This document shows positions 21,319-35,053 of a stretch of DNA of 64,000 bases, piece after piece. The first letter of the stretch is position 1. Each line of letters opens with the position of its first letter. The position numbers and the translations under genes were made by a program. Source of the DNA: Pyronema omphalodes (Eukaryota > Ascomycota > Pezizomycetes > Pezizales > Pyronemataceae). Below the pieces are notes generated by a model. It made no database searches and was not told the DNA's origin. It saw nothing but the letters and a program-made list of their open reading frames with translations. The DNA lies in contig JAJJXM010000047.1 of the NCBI GenBank assembly GCA_024516155.1, positions 372,001 through 436,000 of the forward strand, given 5' to 3'.

Positions 21319-22030
21319 CAGCATGGCTATCGCGGTTCGCAATTATTTCTTTTTGTGTATGTATATGTGTATAACTTCTGTGGCGTATACATACATACTT
21401 GTTGTAACTTGTAATTTGTAACTTGTACCGAAGATGGTGGGGGTGGTGGTGCTGGTGGTGTATAGATGTTACGGATTACGGATTATGGATTACACAGAGA
21501 CGGCGTCTTTGTACTCCCCATGCTTGGTTTTATGGGTGAAGATGCAATTGAATTGAGGAGGTTTGGTGTTGAGTTTTTTTTTTTTTGTTTGGAGAAATTT
21601 TGGTCTTGGTATGTGAATGAGAGATATGGTGATTTCGGGATTCGGGGGTTCTGGGATTCTGGGATGAGGATTGTTTTGATTGGAATTTATGCGGTTTAAA
21701 TACTCGGTTATGGTGATATTTTATAATGTTTGAATAATTCGGTAGTATTTGATAGATTTGATAACTTGATAATTCCAAAATTCGGCAATCCCATAATTTT
21801 TTAATTTGTAGATTTGATGGCAGCCTATCTTATCTTATCTTATCGAAAACATCCCTGGATTGATGAATAAAAGGAAAATTGTCATGCTACATTACTTGCG
21901 GCGTGACGGCGTCCCGCCCTGCATATAGTTTGCAAATTGCAAATTGCAAATTACAAAATCCTCTGTCTTGTGCTTCGCCTCCTCTTTGTGGTAAAAGTAT
22001 GTGGTGTTGTTGGATGAGTTTGAATTTAGA

Positions 22031-22080
22031 CTGGATAGGATTAAATAGGATAGAATAGGATAGGATAGGATGGAATAGGA
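22031..22080. repeat. (ATAGG)n pentamer array
   Basis: ATAGG units with ATTAA and ATGGA interruptions; the reverse complement (CCTAT) matches the unit of the TATCC array at 3268-3329. Confidence 0.8.
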
Positions 22081-25000
22081 TGTGGAGTTATGTGTGGAGA
22101 TCTATGTATATTTTCATGTATATGGCGCACCATATCATAGCCCATGTCCACATACATAGACGTCCTGGACGGAATAGACGGATTGCCTGGACTGGTTGGA
22201 AACGTGTGCGAGTTAATCGGGAAATGGGTTGGTGTGATACAGCAATACTGCGGTACCTGCGGGATCGAAAAAAAAAACATTACATGTGTATTATCACGTT
22301 ATTTTTCGATATGTAATCGTTATTGGAGAACTATGCACTGGATATCAATAAAAATATAATGGAACGAATAAGGGTTCTTAAATGATGAACTTTAAGATCA
22401 TGGTGGCGTCTGCTGAGGAATGGAAGCTGTCAACCGGTCCCCGGTCCGTGATGACTCCGTGTTCATTATGACGTTTCGGTGTTCACTTCTTACATATCTG
22501 TCAGCCATACATAACATATACTCAACAAGATATAGTGGTGGTACAAACATACCAATAACAACAGGGACGTGTGCCACAAAACATAATGCCAAGGTGTTCT
22601 AAAAGCTTCTATGCAACTTATGAAAATAGAACCTCTGGAGTTTCCTGTTTTCTGTTTTGTCAAGTTCCATCATTGAAGCGAAACCTAGGGAGCCTTGGGA
22701 AGCTGTGCTCAATATGTAGCTTGGTGAAACCCCTGGTAAGACCTGGTGAAACCTTGTGAAACCTGGCAAAAACTAGGTGCAGCCACCTCTTAAAGGGCCA
22801 GCTTAAGCCTTTGCAACACTGCCAATTTTTCGGGACAGATCGATCTCGTGCATTAACCCACCAAACCATTTATACCCTTTTAACTTTATTAGACATCTTT
22901 AGCATACCGACAAAAAAAGAGAGTTTGTTCCCAGTTCTTAATTCCCTGGCTTGGGTTAGCTTTAATACGTCCATGGGGTTTGGGATGTCCTACCTCACTG
23001 CTGTAATCAGAAGACATAGATGTAGACGTAATAATACTTCTAGAGCCTTTCATCCTTTGATTATCAGCACACCTTCAACAATTGCCCTTCAATTTTATGC
23101 TAAATTTAACAGCCAAGCCAACTTGAGAAACGGGAAATGGCAACTGCGAATAACCCCTTTCACTGTACTTGCTTTTTTTCTTTTGCAGTATCTGCATACC
23201 ATCGGGAGATAACGTTTTTCTCCCTTCCTTGGCTTTTTGCCGCCTTCGGGGAAGCACCGAAGGGCATTCGATAGTTCAGCAAACCTCCTTCAGTCATGCA
23301 GCCACAAAATGTGCAGAATAATAAGTCCAGAAGTCTAGAAGCTCAGAAGTCCAGACGTCAAAAAGTCAAAAAGTCACAAACGCACAATTGTGACTTACTG
23401 TACCCAAGTATAACTTACATGAATGATTCGATATTAAAGTCTGTATGTATTTCCATATTGTATTTTGATATCAACACAAAATTCTCTAGCTATGTACTTG
23501 GGTATGTATATAGCTCTGGGTAACATAGCTATCTAGCTATTGTAGACCTTTCATACCGCACACCTATGAAGGAGCGAGCGAACACTGAGCAAAATTTCTA
23601 TCTATACACGCATATACACACAATCTTCATTATCCGATTCCAATTCCAACCGCTAATATAATATCAGAACCGGCGTGGATATTATGTATGTACTTGGGTA
23701 TATACAGATATCAGTCGTGGCAAGCTGCATCATGTTAGCGTAGTTTGCAAGACATCATATAACCAATGGTTATCCAGGTTCTCCATATCATTATGGATGA
23801 CTGCGGGATGACTGTTGGATGAATCATAAAGTGGCATGTCGGGGTTGATGTTGATGTTGATGTTTCACATATTGATCGGAGGATATCGAAATAGTAGACA
23901 GCTGCTTTACAGGTTTTAATTAATCAATCGGAATAGATGTGATCCGGTTATCTGATCGTTCATACCAACCATAGGGCTATGTATGAAGTTAGATATATGG
24001 TGCCATATACATAGTCAAGACTGGTCTGTACTCACATATCTGCGAGTACCCGAGCTCAAGTACAGTATTGTGGCTATGTATGTAGGAGCATATGTACATT
24101 TGGTTGGCATGCTCTAGACTAGACGTTGATGCTGATGCATATTTGTGAGCGATGATCGATCTTTCGCATACTGCATTTCGTTAGCTTGAATAAAAAGCTT
24201 GCAGCTCGCTTTCGCTTAGATTTACCGGCGAATTTTATTGGGATAGGGTATTCATTACACGGTCAAGTTAAGGTGTTGGGTCATATTGTGTGTACATGTG
24301 GAGTCCCGAATATCGTGGAACTGGTTAATAGATAATCGGATCATATACTAGCTACTGTCACCTGCACATGCTGTGAGAAGCTTCATCATGGGTATGCAGT
24401 CGGTTACGCGAACTAGAGTAGCGAAACTCGGGACCCGCGGAGCTAGTTATCGGGTAATGTAGCACGATCGTCATTCGGAAGAGACGGGGGATTAGTAGGC
24501 TGCTAGTGGTACCTGCATTTTGTTGGGGAGTGAGAAGTCAGAAGCACGCAGTGTTGGAATTCTAATTTCCATGGAGGTGATATGCAGCTAGCTTACATAG
24601 GGACCATGGATCATGAGAGATCACTGATGTACATGGCAGTAAATTTTCCGGAGAAAGGAGTAAAAAGTTTAAATAAGAATATGGTTTAGCGAATTATGGA
24701 TATCCGTGTACACACAGTTTATGTATCGAGACTATCTAGACTACATGCAAGAATATCTGTATTCGTAAGCAATGAACACATTGTGAAACAAGACCAATGC
24801 TTGGGTCTTGGGAAATCGACGATCGTCGCATAGTTGCATAATCTTTCGGTATCTAGGCGTCCAGGAGGTCAGACGTTTTATGCACATGCTGTGAGACGTG
24901 GGGACGTCACGTCAATGGACGTCACATGAAGTGATGGCATGAAGTGATATCTAGAAGCACATGTACATGACTTAATATGTAACCATTGGCTTGATTCTCG

Positions 25001-26077
25001 ATTCTTGGTTCCCAAGATTTAAGTTTTCTCACGCCATTCTGACATCAGTATCACCGATCCTTCTCTCCACGTCTATCGTGTAACATTGTTGGTGCATGGA
25101 AATCCACTGAATAGAATAGACTTATGCATGGAGTGAAACAATCCGTGAGTATTCGATAATCGGCTACATTATTTCGATTATCTTTGCCTACGATCGATCA
25201 TCGATGCTCCATTTATGGATTGGGAAAGGGAAGTGCTCTTTGTATACTGATACACAAACTCAAGTATGTAAGAGACTTCAAGAGTTATGTGTAACTACAA
25301 TCAGGTGACCAATTTCGTGGCTCTTGTGGCTTGCTTTGTGAGGAGCAGACAGGATGTTGCTGTATCTATCACTCGGATCGTAGGCATCTGTTCAATGTTA
25401 TGTCTGACAAAGACAGAATAGTATGGATAATTAAAGGACATTATCTGGCTCTGTTTTATTCTAATTGAATAAGCCCTATTTCCATAGTGATAAATTTAGT
25501 GATATCCACAAAACGCGTACCTCAAAATCTCTCCACCCGTATTCAAAGATTCAACGGGATACATATGTTAGTTAAAGTCCCCCTGGATATTTACAAGGTA
25601 GTTACTCCTGGATATTCTAGTTCTATGATGAGGAGGCGCAGGATAACTTAAGGTCCGTTACTTCAAAGTGCAAAACACTTGTATGTTTCGCTATGGCCTC
25701 GGGGCAGATCTCGTAATGGCAGGTCGTTGAACAGAAAAAAAGAGAATCAAACCTCGAGTGATGAGCTTTATTTATATACTACTGCGGCACTAAGATTGCG
25801 AGAACGAGGGCGTGGCATCAATATTTCAATGTCCAGCTTGTGCCAGGATTAATAAATACGGTGTAGCGGGAATAATCATATTACTCCATTAATCTCTACG
25901 TGGTTATATGGTTGGATCGTTACATCTCGATTCACGAGAGATCATTAGTGGGCCGGGCCGGGCCGACTTGACGGTGATCTGAGCCTGGCCCGGCATGCGA
26001 TGCACTGTTATTTACCGCTTGGAATCAACCAGAACACGAGATTCAGGAACAAACTTTCCTCATTTTCATCATACAGC

Positions 26078-26345
26078 ATGACTGGTCAGGTCCCAAAGGG
26101 TGCGGCCGGGTCCACTGAAAACGTTAATCTGAAGAGATAAGGGGCTGATGCATCGGTTAATTTCTAACCAAGAATCTGTATGGCCGGACCAAAACTATTG
26201 ACCCGGCCAAGGTACGGCCTGGTCAGACCTAAAAAGTGTGGCCGGCTTCGGGACCAACCACAAGGAGGCCAGGTCTACTGAAAACACCAACCTGAAGAGG
26301 AGAGGTGAATGCACTGACTTTCCAACCAAGCAGCTGTACTGCAAG
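26078..26345. repeat. Diverged direct duplication, about 110-130 bp units
   Basis: Unit A (about 26083-26190) and unit B (about 26219-26345) share the same order of words: CTGGTCAG, a CCAAAGGG/CCTAAAAA variant, TG(C/T)GGCCGG, GGTC(C/T)ACTGAAAAC, TCTGAAGAG versus CCTGAAGAG, then CTAACCAAG versus CCAACCAAG. Most substitutions between them are C/T or G/A transitions. A GGGCCGGGCCGGGCC run lies 120 bases upstream. Probably fragments of one decayed repetitive element. Confidence 0.6.
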
Positions 26346-29300
26346 CCCGAGAGCATGGATTCTCCGCTTTTCCCGCCTAATACTCAGTATTTCCATACAA
26401 GAGCTATTGAAGGGACAAAGTTGAGGGGTCACGGGAGTTAGGACTGAGAAATAATGAAAAAGGTGGAGGTGGGTGATTAGGTACGTATTGACCGATGGAG
26501 AACTAATTGACAGGACAGCATGATGGAGGGGACAGGTGCTAACGCACTTGTCCACCTCCACTTCCACAATAACGGACACAGCTTGACAAGCAACTTTCAA
26601 CAAGAACTGCTGATGCCGAGCAGGCCCTTTTTACAGAACGCCTGACCTCGTGAATTCAAATTTCCACAAAAATGTCCATAGTCCAGGCTCTTCCACCTCT
26701 TCCCCACCCAAATCTACTAGTCGTTTAACCGAGTAGGATAAAGCAACCGTAAAAAATTGGATCCACCTCCATCTGAAAAATTTTTAACATGTCTTTTTAA
26801 CCTAAACGCAACCATACGTTAATGAAATTCAGATCCGTAGACAAACCAACTGCTTTGGATAAAAAGTGTTCACCACAGCTCTATTCGCTATAAATAATGG
26901 CCGAAAATCTAAAATTGAATCTCTTTGTCAAAGCCGTGAATCAATAGCACTGTCGTTCGGAGAGGATGGCACTAGTACACTACTAATTCGCTTAGCATTA
27001 ATAGGTCGTATAGTGTAGCACTAGAGAATAAGTGGAGGACGAACCGTGATACGGAGTTCCACTTTGGACATACCAAAATCGCTTAGGCAGCCGAGACAGT
27101 AGTCTTTCCTTATCAAATGCGCTAAGGGTTGCAATAGCCCTTATCGACAGTACCCTATGTGACGTCGCATCTTCTGGACGACGTCAACCTTCAGAGAGTC
27201 TAACACAAGTGTGGGGTAGATCAATAGATTATGAGTTGTAGATGATACACAAAAACTCGGCGCCAATATATATATTTTTTTACCTCATTTTCCGCAAGTT
27301 TAGCCCCGTGAACTGCATACGTTGGAGCACTACTTTTAATGTCGCTTGTCTGAAGTTACGGTCCTCTAAGAGATAGTGCACTCGGGTTATGAGCGGCTGA
27401 GTGGGGTATTTATTTATTCAGATACTAATAAAATCCTCAATTACTCTCTACCTATTCCTACTCAATTGCTTCTTCATGTACTCAATTTGAGACCATGGGG
27501 TAGTATAACGATTGCATAAAATGCATCATCAAAAGTCACTCAATATTTATCATCGAATGATTTATCATGACGCGAGCAGTTTTCGTTGCCCAGAGTATAT
27601 ACTGCTATACAAATCTAAAGTTTCTTATTTCTTCTATACATTATTATTCATATATATAAGCACCAATCGCTAATATCAATTGAATATATAATAATGATTG
27701 GCATAATCATCATAAGACTACCCCAGATTTCAGTATCTAGAATGTCGATGTAACCATGTGCCCAATTTGCCGAGCCATATTAATTCTCCCGGATGCAAAC
27801 CCTTTTCAATGCAGGGGCTCATATGGACTCGGTAGATTGTAGATATGAATATCCCCATCTCCGCATCTAGGAGTTGTCAAGCAATTAATATATAGAAGAG
27901 CCTTGCAGCCTCGCTTCAAAGCCCACGAGCACCCGTGCATATTGACAAACTGGTTATGATCTTCAATTCGGTAAATTTTTGCGGTAAGTGGACATTATCT
28001 ATCCCGGCCTTGAAAACCTTTGTCCGATTCCAACGACTCTTGATATTGATGGATTAAGCAATATATGAGTAAGTTCGTCGGATTCCATGGCATTTCGGAT
28101 GCTCTCCGAGTGCCCTAGGACTCTTCGGTTTGCTGAACCTTCTATCGCGATAGGAAATTTTGAATAAATGTATTTATTTCCGGAAACTGACGGAAACCGA
28201 GTAATACAAGAAGGCCAAGAAAAACGGCACTGCCGTAGGCAAGAACAAATGACGTTTAACCATCACCCGTCGGCGCCTGGTTTGGAGTACATACAACCCA
28301 CTTCCCCGGCTCGTTCAACATGTTCAACATGTTAAACATCCTGAAACAATTATCCTTTTACAAAAGTTTCAAGTTTGAATTACCCGAAATTTCTACTATC
28401 CAATCACGAGCCTCACAGAGTTTCCGCATGCTTTGTCCCTTATTATGAACCATATCGCGGTTTTCTTCCCGTGTGGCCCATCCGTCGAAACGGTGAGACG
28501 GTAAGACGAATTAGCACGTGAATTTATTGAACCAAAAGGTCAAATATTCATCTGGATATTAATTTCGAAATCAAAACCAATCGGTACGGCGGTCGGCTAT
28601 AAGGAGTCGCCATCCGTACCGTAGGGACGTCAACTCGGAAACTCGAGTCAAGTGTATATAAGTTTCGATTTACATGAGGCTCATACATATGTACTGTAGA
28701 AAGAGCAAATTGTTATGACAAAATCTATGATACATATCAACCGTATATGCGCCAATCCATAGTTAAAAGCCGCACAGCTGCACCTTCGACTGAAGAAGGC
28801 AAAAATATAAGTACAAGAACTTGCTTGGGCTATGTATGTATGCGTATGTATGCGTGTATATGCGTATGTAAGTGCATTAACCCGGATGACCGATACCCCG
28901 CTGCACCGCAGCTAGAGTTCCACGGCACGTGCACTTTAGAATATATAGAGTTGCAGTGCACTGTTCTGGCAGCATGCAAAAGATGATGGTGATGGTGATG
29001 GTGATGTGAACTCGCTCGTTCGCTTATTACCTCCCCAGGTCTCGAAAATCGCAGACCATATGCCATGCCATGCCATGCCAGAGCGAACGTGCCCGCCCCA
29101 TGCCGTAGGGCATGCTGGGAGGACGACGGGCTCCCTGAGCCCGGTAGGGAGGCTGAGGTAACCATACCTACTCTAGTGTGTTTCCTAGTTAGCGCTGCGT
29201 ATCTATTTAAAGTTAGACCTATTTAGTGCATACCTTTAAAGCCGTTTCGAGTCTGGCCCATAGATGTCCCATGGTTCCCCATGGTTCGGAAGGCCGCCGA

Positions 29301-32149
29301 GCGATGAGGGGGTCTTGGGCTCTTGGACTCTTGGGTTCTTGGTGGCCAAGTCCGAGAAGTGCGTTTCAAAATGTTCAACATCTTCAACAACGCCAAACAA
29401 ATTTCGAGAAGAAAATTTCCGGAATATGGCTTGATTGCGGAGCTTGGTCTCGGTAGACAAGTTACATTCCTAGATATGCACGGTGAAGGTCATAATATCT
29501 GTAGGGTACTCACTCGGTGGAGACGACCTACGCTTCTTACGCGAAGTTAGCATATTCCTAGTGCGCTTGATTCAGATCTGGAGTTTGTTGTTGGATTTTC
29601 CAATTTTTTGTCCGTCCGTGTCCTTTTCTTTTGAAGGCAAGCTAACATATGATGTGGCGGGAAGAGCAATCATCACCGGTGCGCGGTCAAACCTCGAACT
29701 CTCCAGGTGTTCGTACTTTTTGTCATTTCACAGCTGAAGTGACGAACTCTTCTGGCTCGACCGCATTCGATGGTTCATCATCTAGCCTTAGTAGGGAAGT
29801 CGCTTCGTCTTAAGTAAAAAACCAACAACGCCTCGATAATTGCTTTAGCTTTGTGTAATGCTTCGTTCCAGCCTCCGAATGAAAGCGAATTTCAACACAC
29901 CCTGAAGAAGAACTGAAGAATGCCTTTGAAAACTAAAAATTCAAGACATCGAAACTTCATGCAGTATTTCTACATCTGATTTTTCGCCCCTGCCAACACC
30001 TCAGCCTTATAGGAGTTTGAGATCGACGAATTAGAGTGCGTACAAATTATTTTTTCTACAACATATTTCTTTAAGGGCAACATCATACCAAAGTACAAGC
30101 TCTGTTCCCCGCATTGTAAATAAGCACGATCGGGTTGTCCGCGCAGCCGCCGAATCACATGGCCGGGGAACCGTGCCATTTGATAACGACGATTCGCCGC
30201 CACTTGGATAAAGTCCGACGGACGGAATACGCTTACTTATTTCTACGGCATAGAAGTTTTCTGAAAAAGTCCCGAATTGTTACCGGTTGTCAGTCGAGGT
30301 AATGGGTTCAGAAATGCGGAAGGTATGTATGTACCCGATAACCTACAAACGGCTCATAATCCATACCATCCTCGAGCTGAGACGGTTTTGTACAGCTTCT
30401 CCAAACCTTCTTCAGTATTAGCAATCGTGGTCATCATTGCCTCGCCTCGCTAAATCTTCTAATGACAACAAATGGAAATGGGAATGTCATCCGGTCTTAC
30501 CTTAGTGCTGAGGATAGCAACAAATATGCATACTCATGTACGTACCATACACCTCGTGTGAGACCATGGCCGGATTATGTATGCAACCAGAAGATATCGG
30601 TTATCCTCATGGTGACAGATTTGAATGCGGGAAATGGCAACGTTCCACGGGTATTCGACACTTCGAGCTCCTCTGAATTCAGACGCGGAAAATGCACCAT
30701 ATACGGGAGCGAGGGATATGGAGTAAAATTTCGGAATACAAAGATGCCAGACCTCATGCCTTAGGTCTAAAGTTGGGGTAGACCTTTCGTCATACCGGTA
30801 TGGGGAAGATTTAATAGATTTAAAGGCGAATAATTAGCCGGGCCCTATCAGGAAGGAAGATGAACGCCTGATCATGTTCTCCGCAGAACTCTAGTAAAAG
30901 ATGATAACCGATGGCTAGACACCAACAGACAGGCATCCCATAAAACTCTGGCTTCCGTCTGGATTCCCATTCTATGATCCATAGGATGGATAAATATTCT
31001 GGTGTCTCTAAGAAAGGCGGACACAACGAAATGTTGAAACAATGCTACCTGATAAGGCTGCGTACATCGAAACCGGTTGTATCTATGCGCATTGCCTTTC
31101 ATACAGTAGCGAACTATTAACCGCCAAGATGGGTCCCCCTCTCTTCATGCTTCCGTCTTTGATCATCCCAGTATCTTACCCTCGAATGGGATAGCTCAGT
31201 CCAGATCAATAAAAATATGTATTGCAATTGGCGGTAACGAAGGCCGCTGGGGCTGACGTGACAAATACCGACAGTCTCCACTCAGTCTCACCGAGATGCC
31301 AACCGTACTGCTGAGATGATCTCCGCTGACCAGAGAGTTGAAAAATAGACAGAATGAAAGAAGTCTTTAACTGATTCCGCAATTGTAACACTATGTTTCC
31401 AAAGACATGAATCATGATAGACTTCGAAAAGCAATTGGTAAAACAGGGGGGAAATCTCGCGAAATGTCCAACTCAAAATACGCCGACGACGCGCATTTCA
31501 TATCAATATTACCCAGTGGCCTATCAAAAGCCCCGGTTCATCGTCGGGATTTACGGCTATGTCTAGTGACTGAGACTCAGATCGGCAGAGGCGAAGCAAT
31601 CAGCACGTTTAATGGGTTGTATGGCTGCAGAAAGGGAGGGAGCTTGCGTTGGCAAAAATCTGGGCTGTTCAGATAAAAGTACCTGGTATATCCTCGCCTG
31701 CCACCCCCCTTGCCCTCTCTTTCGATTTGTCCTTTTACCCTTCTTCCTCTCACACTCCCTCGGATTTTGTGAGCAAACAGAACATCAGTAATCGCTCGTT
31801 GCAAAACTTCACTCGACATTCCGGAGATAGTTGTTATTGGTTTTCACCTTACAATCGGTTAGAAGGGATCGCCCGGAAGGACAAAAAAACATCCACAAGG
31901 ACCTGTCTCTTTTACTCGAGCCGAGTTCGATTTTTTAGGGAGGAGCCAACCCCAAAAAGTACGCCAGCGAAACATTGCCGGCGAGGAGCTTTCGTCGGGC
32001 GCCTACGATAATTGCATAAAAGGTGTCGATCCAACTTAGCGCGAACAAAAGCGCTGCAGGGACGTGGGGGGAATAAGTACTGGTAGACAGGCAGACAGCG
32101 GGAGATTCTACTTTCGCATCGAAAACACCACACACACAAATTTTCAACG
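26346..32149. other. Gene-free AT-rich DNA
   Basis: No supported gene. From 26.6 to 28.7 kb there is no open frame of 60 codons or more on either strand. Small GATGGT and CCATGC repeats occur near 28984-29007 and 29066-29082. Short open frames at 28.8-31.8 kb have no recognisable motifs. The last 300 bases before 32150 presumably contain the promoter of the cupredoxin gene. Confidence 0.65.
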
Positions 32150-33367
32150 ATGATGTTATTGCGAACGACAGTATTTTCGGCCGCAACGATTTTTTCGGCT
32201 GCGATAGCTCAGGCGGCCTCAGGAACAGCGACGAGCAGTGCTGCAGTGGCTACTCACACCATCAAAGTCGGATGGCCTATTGGACAACATGCATTCTACC
32301 CCGAGGAAACGACCGCAAATATGGGCGACGAAATCGGTATGTCATAATAGCTTCCTTTCTTTGATGATTTCATTCATTTTTTTCTGTTGCAACTTATTGT
32401 GGTGAATAATTACTGATGGATTATCGCCAGTCTTCGAGATGTACCCCGCGAACCATTCCGTTGTACGAATGGACCCAAGTTCACCATGTGTTCCATATGA
32501 TTACGCCGGACACCCATCGAACGAATTTTGGTGGTCCGGATTTTTTCCTACACAAGATACTAAGCCAGTTAGTTTTTTGCCTTTTCCCACGGTCAAAAAA
32601 CATCCACTAACATCAGGTTTCAGCCCTTGCCCACATACGACATCAAGGTCAACACCGCCGATCCTATTTGGTTCTACTGTTCTGCACCAGGCTCATGCAA
32701 AACCTACTCTATGGTTGGAGTAATCAACGTCAACAATAGCGATCACAACCTTACCGAAGTCAAAGCAGCCGCAACCAAAGTAAACTTCTCACTTTCACCC
32801 GGTGAAAAAATCCCCGATGAATCCGGCAATGTCCCTGGATCTAGTCCGAGCGCAGCACCATCCTCCAACAACCAGAGCAACGCACTCAGTGGTGGTGCTA
32901 TCGCTGGTATCGTAATCGGATCAATCGCAGCTTTCTCACTTGTTGGAATCTTATTCTTCTTGGTTGGACGTAAGAAGAAGGCTCAGGAGGTGAAGGAAAA
33001 GAACGAGCGTGATGCAGAAATTGCTGCTATGGCAAAACATGATCAGCAACCCCCGGTTTATTCGGACCCAGCTATCGACCCCAGATACTCTATGCCCCCG
33101 GGATCTCCCCCGCCTCACCGCGATACTTTCTTCGGTGGAAAATCGAGTCATCAGAGTATGGTTGCTGAGCACACTGGAGGAAGCGATGGATACGAAGCTA
33201 GAAATCCTCACCGCTTGAGTGAACTACCTAGTCAGAACTACGACCCAGTGGAAATCTACACCCCAGGTCTACCAGAACAAAGCATGGGATTCCCGCCAAT
33301 TCCTAATGAGCCCCTACCGGACCAGAATGGAGACGACCACGAACGTAGGAGGGACACTTATCATTAA
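32150..33367 (+). CDS. Secreted cupredoxin-domain protein with C-terminal membrane anchor
   Basis: Exons 32150-32336, 32431-32567 and 32624-33367 give 355 residues; introns are 94 and 56 nt and the exon joins restore DEIVFEMYPANHSV and QDTKPPLPTYDIKV. Layout: signal peptide (about 1-22, ending AIAQA), plastocyanin-like domain (about 35-145), Ser/Pro/Asn-rich stalk, transmembrane helix (about 200-222, GIVIGSIAAFSLVGILFFLV) followed by RKKK, then a roughly 130-residue Pro-rich cytoplasmic tail. This matches fungal extracellular serine-rich cupredoxin proteins. Of the type-1 copper ligands, His71 (NHSV), Cys127 (FYCSAP) and Met138 (MVGV) are present, but the usual second His in the C-S-A-P-x-H-C motif is Ser132 (APGSC). 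Copper binding is therefore doubtful; a surface sensing or adhesion role is inference. A second Met codon directly follows the first. Confidence 0.88.
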
Positions 33368-35053
33368 GGAAAACCAAAATTAAATTCAAATATCGGCATG
33401 ATGGGGCATAATGTTGGTTGATTCTATATGTATGACGGAGCTATTGGATTGGGGTGTTTTTATCTATGTTTTTTTTTGAAGCGAAGCGAAGCAAAAGCGC
33501 GAAGCAGGTGTAATGTTTGCACCATCCATTCTCTTACTAACTCTACTAAGTTATCCTATTTCCTACGGCGAGCTGGGGGTCTCATATTTCTTTGGTTTTC
33601 TGCGTTTTTCTTTCTCTATCTTGTGATCATATGCAAACCGTTATTATTGGGATTAATTCATTTTGATTTGTATATGTATACATGGCGACGGAATAGGGAT
33701 GCGTGTAGCGTGATGTGATGGATATATGGATTTGTAGTCGAGTGTACGCGAGAATGATGAAACAATGAAACAATGAGGCGAGAAGCAAAAAACGGTGACC
33801 TATTCTGAGAACGAAATACTTAAATCATGCCATTGCATCGCTGGTACTGTGCTTCATTGTTACAATCAAGCCCTTTACCAGATGAACGTTAAAACTCTAG
33901 CTCCTAACAGAAAGACATCTCAGACATCTCAAACATGACAGCTCAGGCACGAAAAGCTTAAAACCACAACGGTATTACATTAGCGAAGTTCCTGTATCAA
34001 GCGAGCGATGCGTTCTACGTGTTCTGTGCGGGCGTTGTGGTTCGTCGTTACTCGACACAGGGTCGAGTCCATGCGCATTATAAACCGAAGTACAAGGAAT
34101 GCACGATTGAATTCGAATGCACAGAAAGCTACATATGTATCGTTGACGTTTAAACTTTTGTGTCTATGTACCGGTGGTACATGAAAATGAAGAAATAAAT
34201 CGGTACGGTTTTGAGATACCAAGCTGAAACCATGGTGGATGAAGTATGCAAAATGCTCGCCACTCGCCACCTGTGCCTGTGAGTATGGAGTGTACTCTCT
34301 ATTACAAAGCTAGCCAGAGCCTGACAAGAGCCTGTCAAAATCAGGTGGTGCACAAAAAAACTGTAACGCATCAAACTCTGAACTCCAAGCAATAGACTAG
34401 GTGACGGAATTTGATATTCTCCTCCTTGTTGATCAAAGCCTCTACCGGTGATATCAACTAAACGAACAAGTATCGGAAGTCCGTCGATTCCCAGAGGAAG
34501 TTGGTTTGTTATAAGTATATATTCAAAATTTATCGGCATCAGGCAATCACAAACATTAAGCAAAGTCAAGCATATCCAGCTCTTCAAGCAAGCATAATTT
34601 ACCGCAAGGACATCGGATTAGTCTCGAGTTAAACAGCTGATCTAAAGGTTATGCATGTGAATATCTAATCATGATACATACATACTTTCCAACTTCAGTG
34701 TATTCGTCAACCCGGCCATCGGGTACAATCACAACCCGTCTTGGATATTTGTCGTAACTAAAACGCATCGCATGCAAAAAAAAACACATGGATTATCCGA
34801 GTTATCCGAGCTCGCTACTCTTGCATTTTACGACTAGTTAGATGTATCCTTTGTCACTACCGTATACATACCCGCGCGCTACAAATCAGTATTTTCGGTC
34901 CCTGGGAGAACTCAGGAGCCCCGGAATATAGCTAAGAATACACGTGCAGTAATCTAATCTTTAGACTGATCTATCATGCTTTCACTCGGTCTTTGAAATT
35001 CGGAGGTCCAATTATTTGAAACCGGAAGCTAATTTTTCAGTTTTTCCTGTACA
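33368..35053. other. Intergenic DNA
   Basis: T-rich sequence after the cupredoxin gene (3' untranslated region likely), a GAAGCGAAGCG-like direct repeat at about 33478-33507, then unremarkable AT-rich sequence. No supported gene. Confidence 0.6.

Larger units (their letters stand above)
20595..26077. other. Gene-free AT-rich DNA
   Basis: No supported gene. Starts with simple repeats (listed separately), then from about 23.5 kb is stop-rich in all frames. A 16-bp word, TGCACATGCTGTGAGA, occurs at 24363-24378 and again at 24881-24896. Two GACGTCAC words sit close together at 24903-24924. Confidence 0.65.

Noticed and set aside
26229..26603. 124-codon minus-strand frame over the duplicated 26 kb repeat
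   Set aside because: It overlaps unit B of the decayed repeat, with no recognised transposase or other domain.
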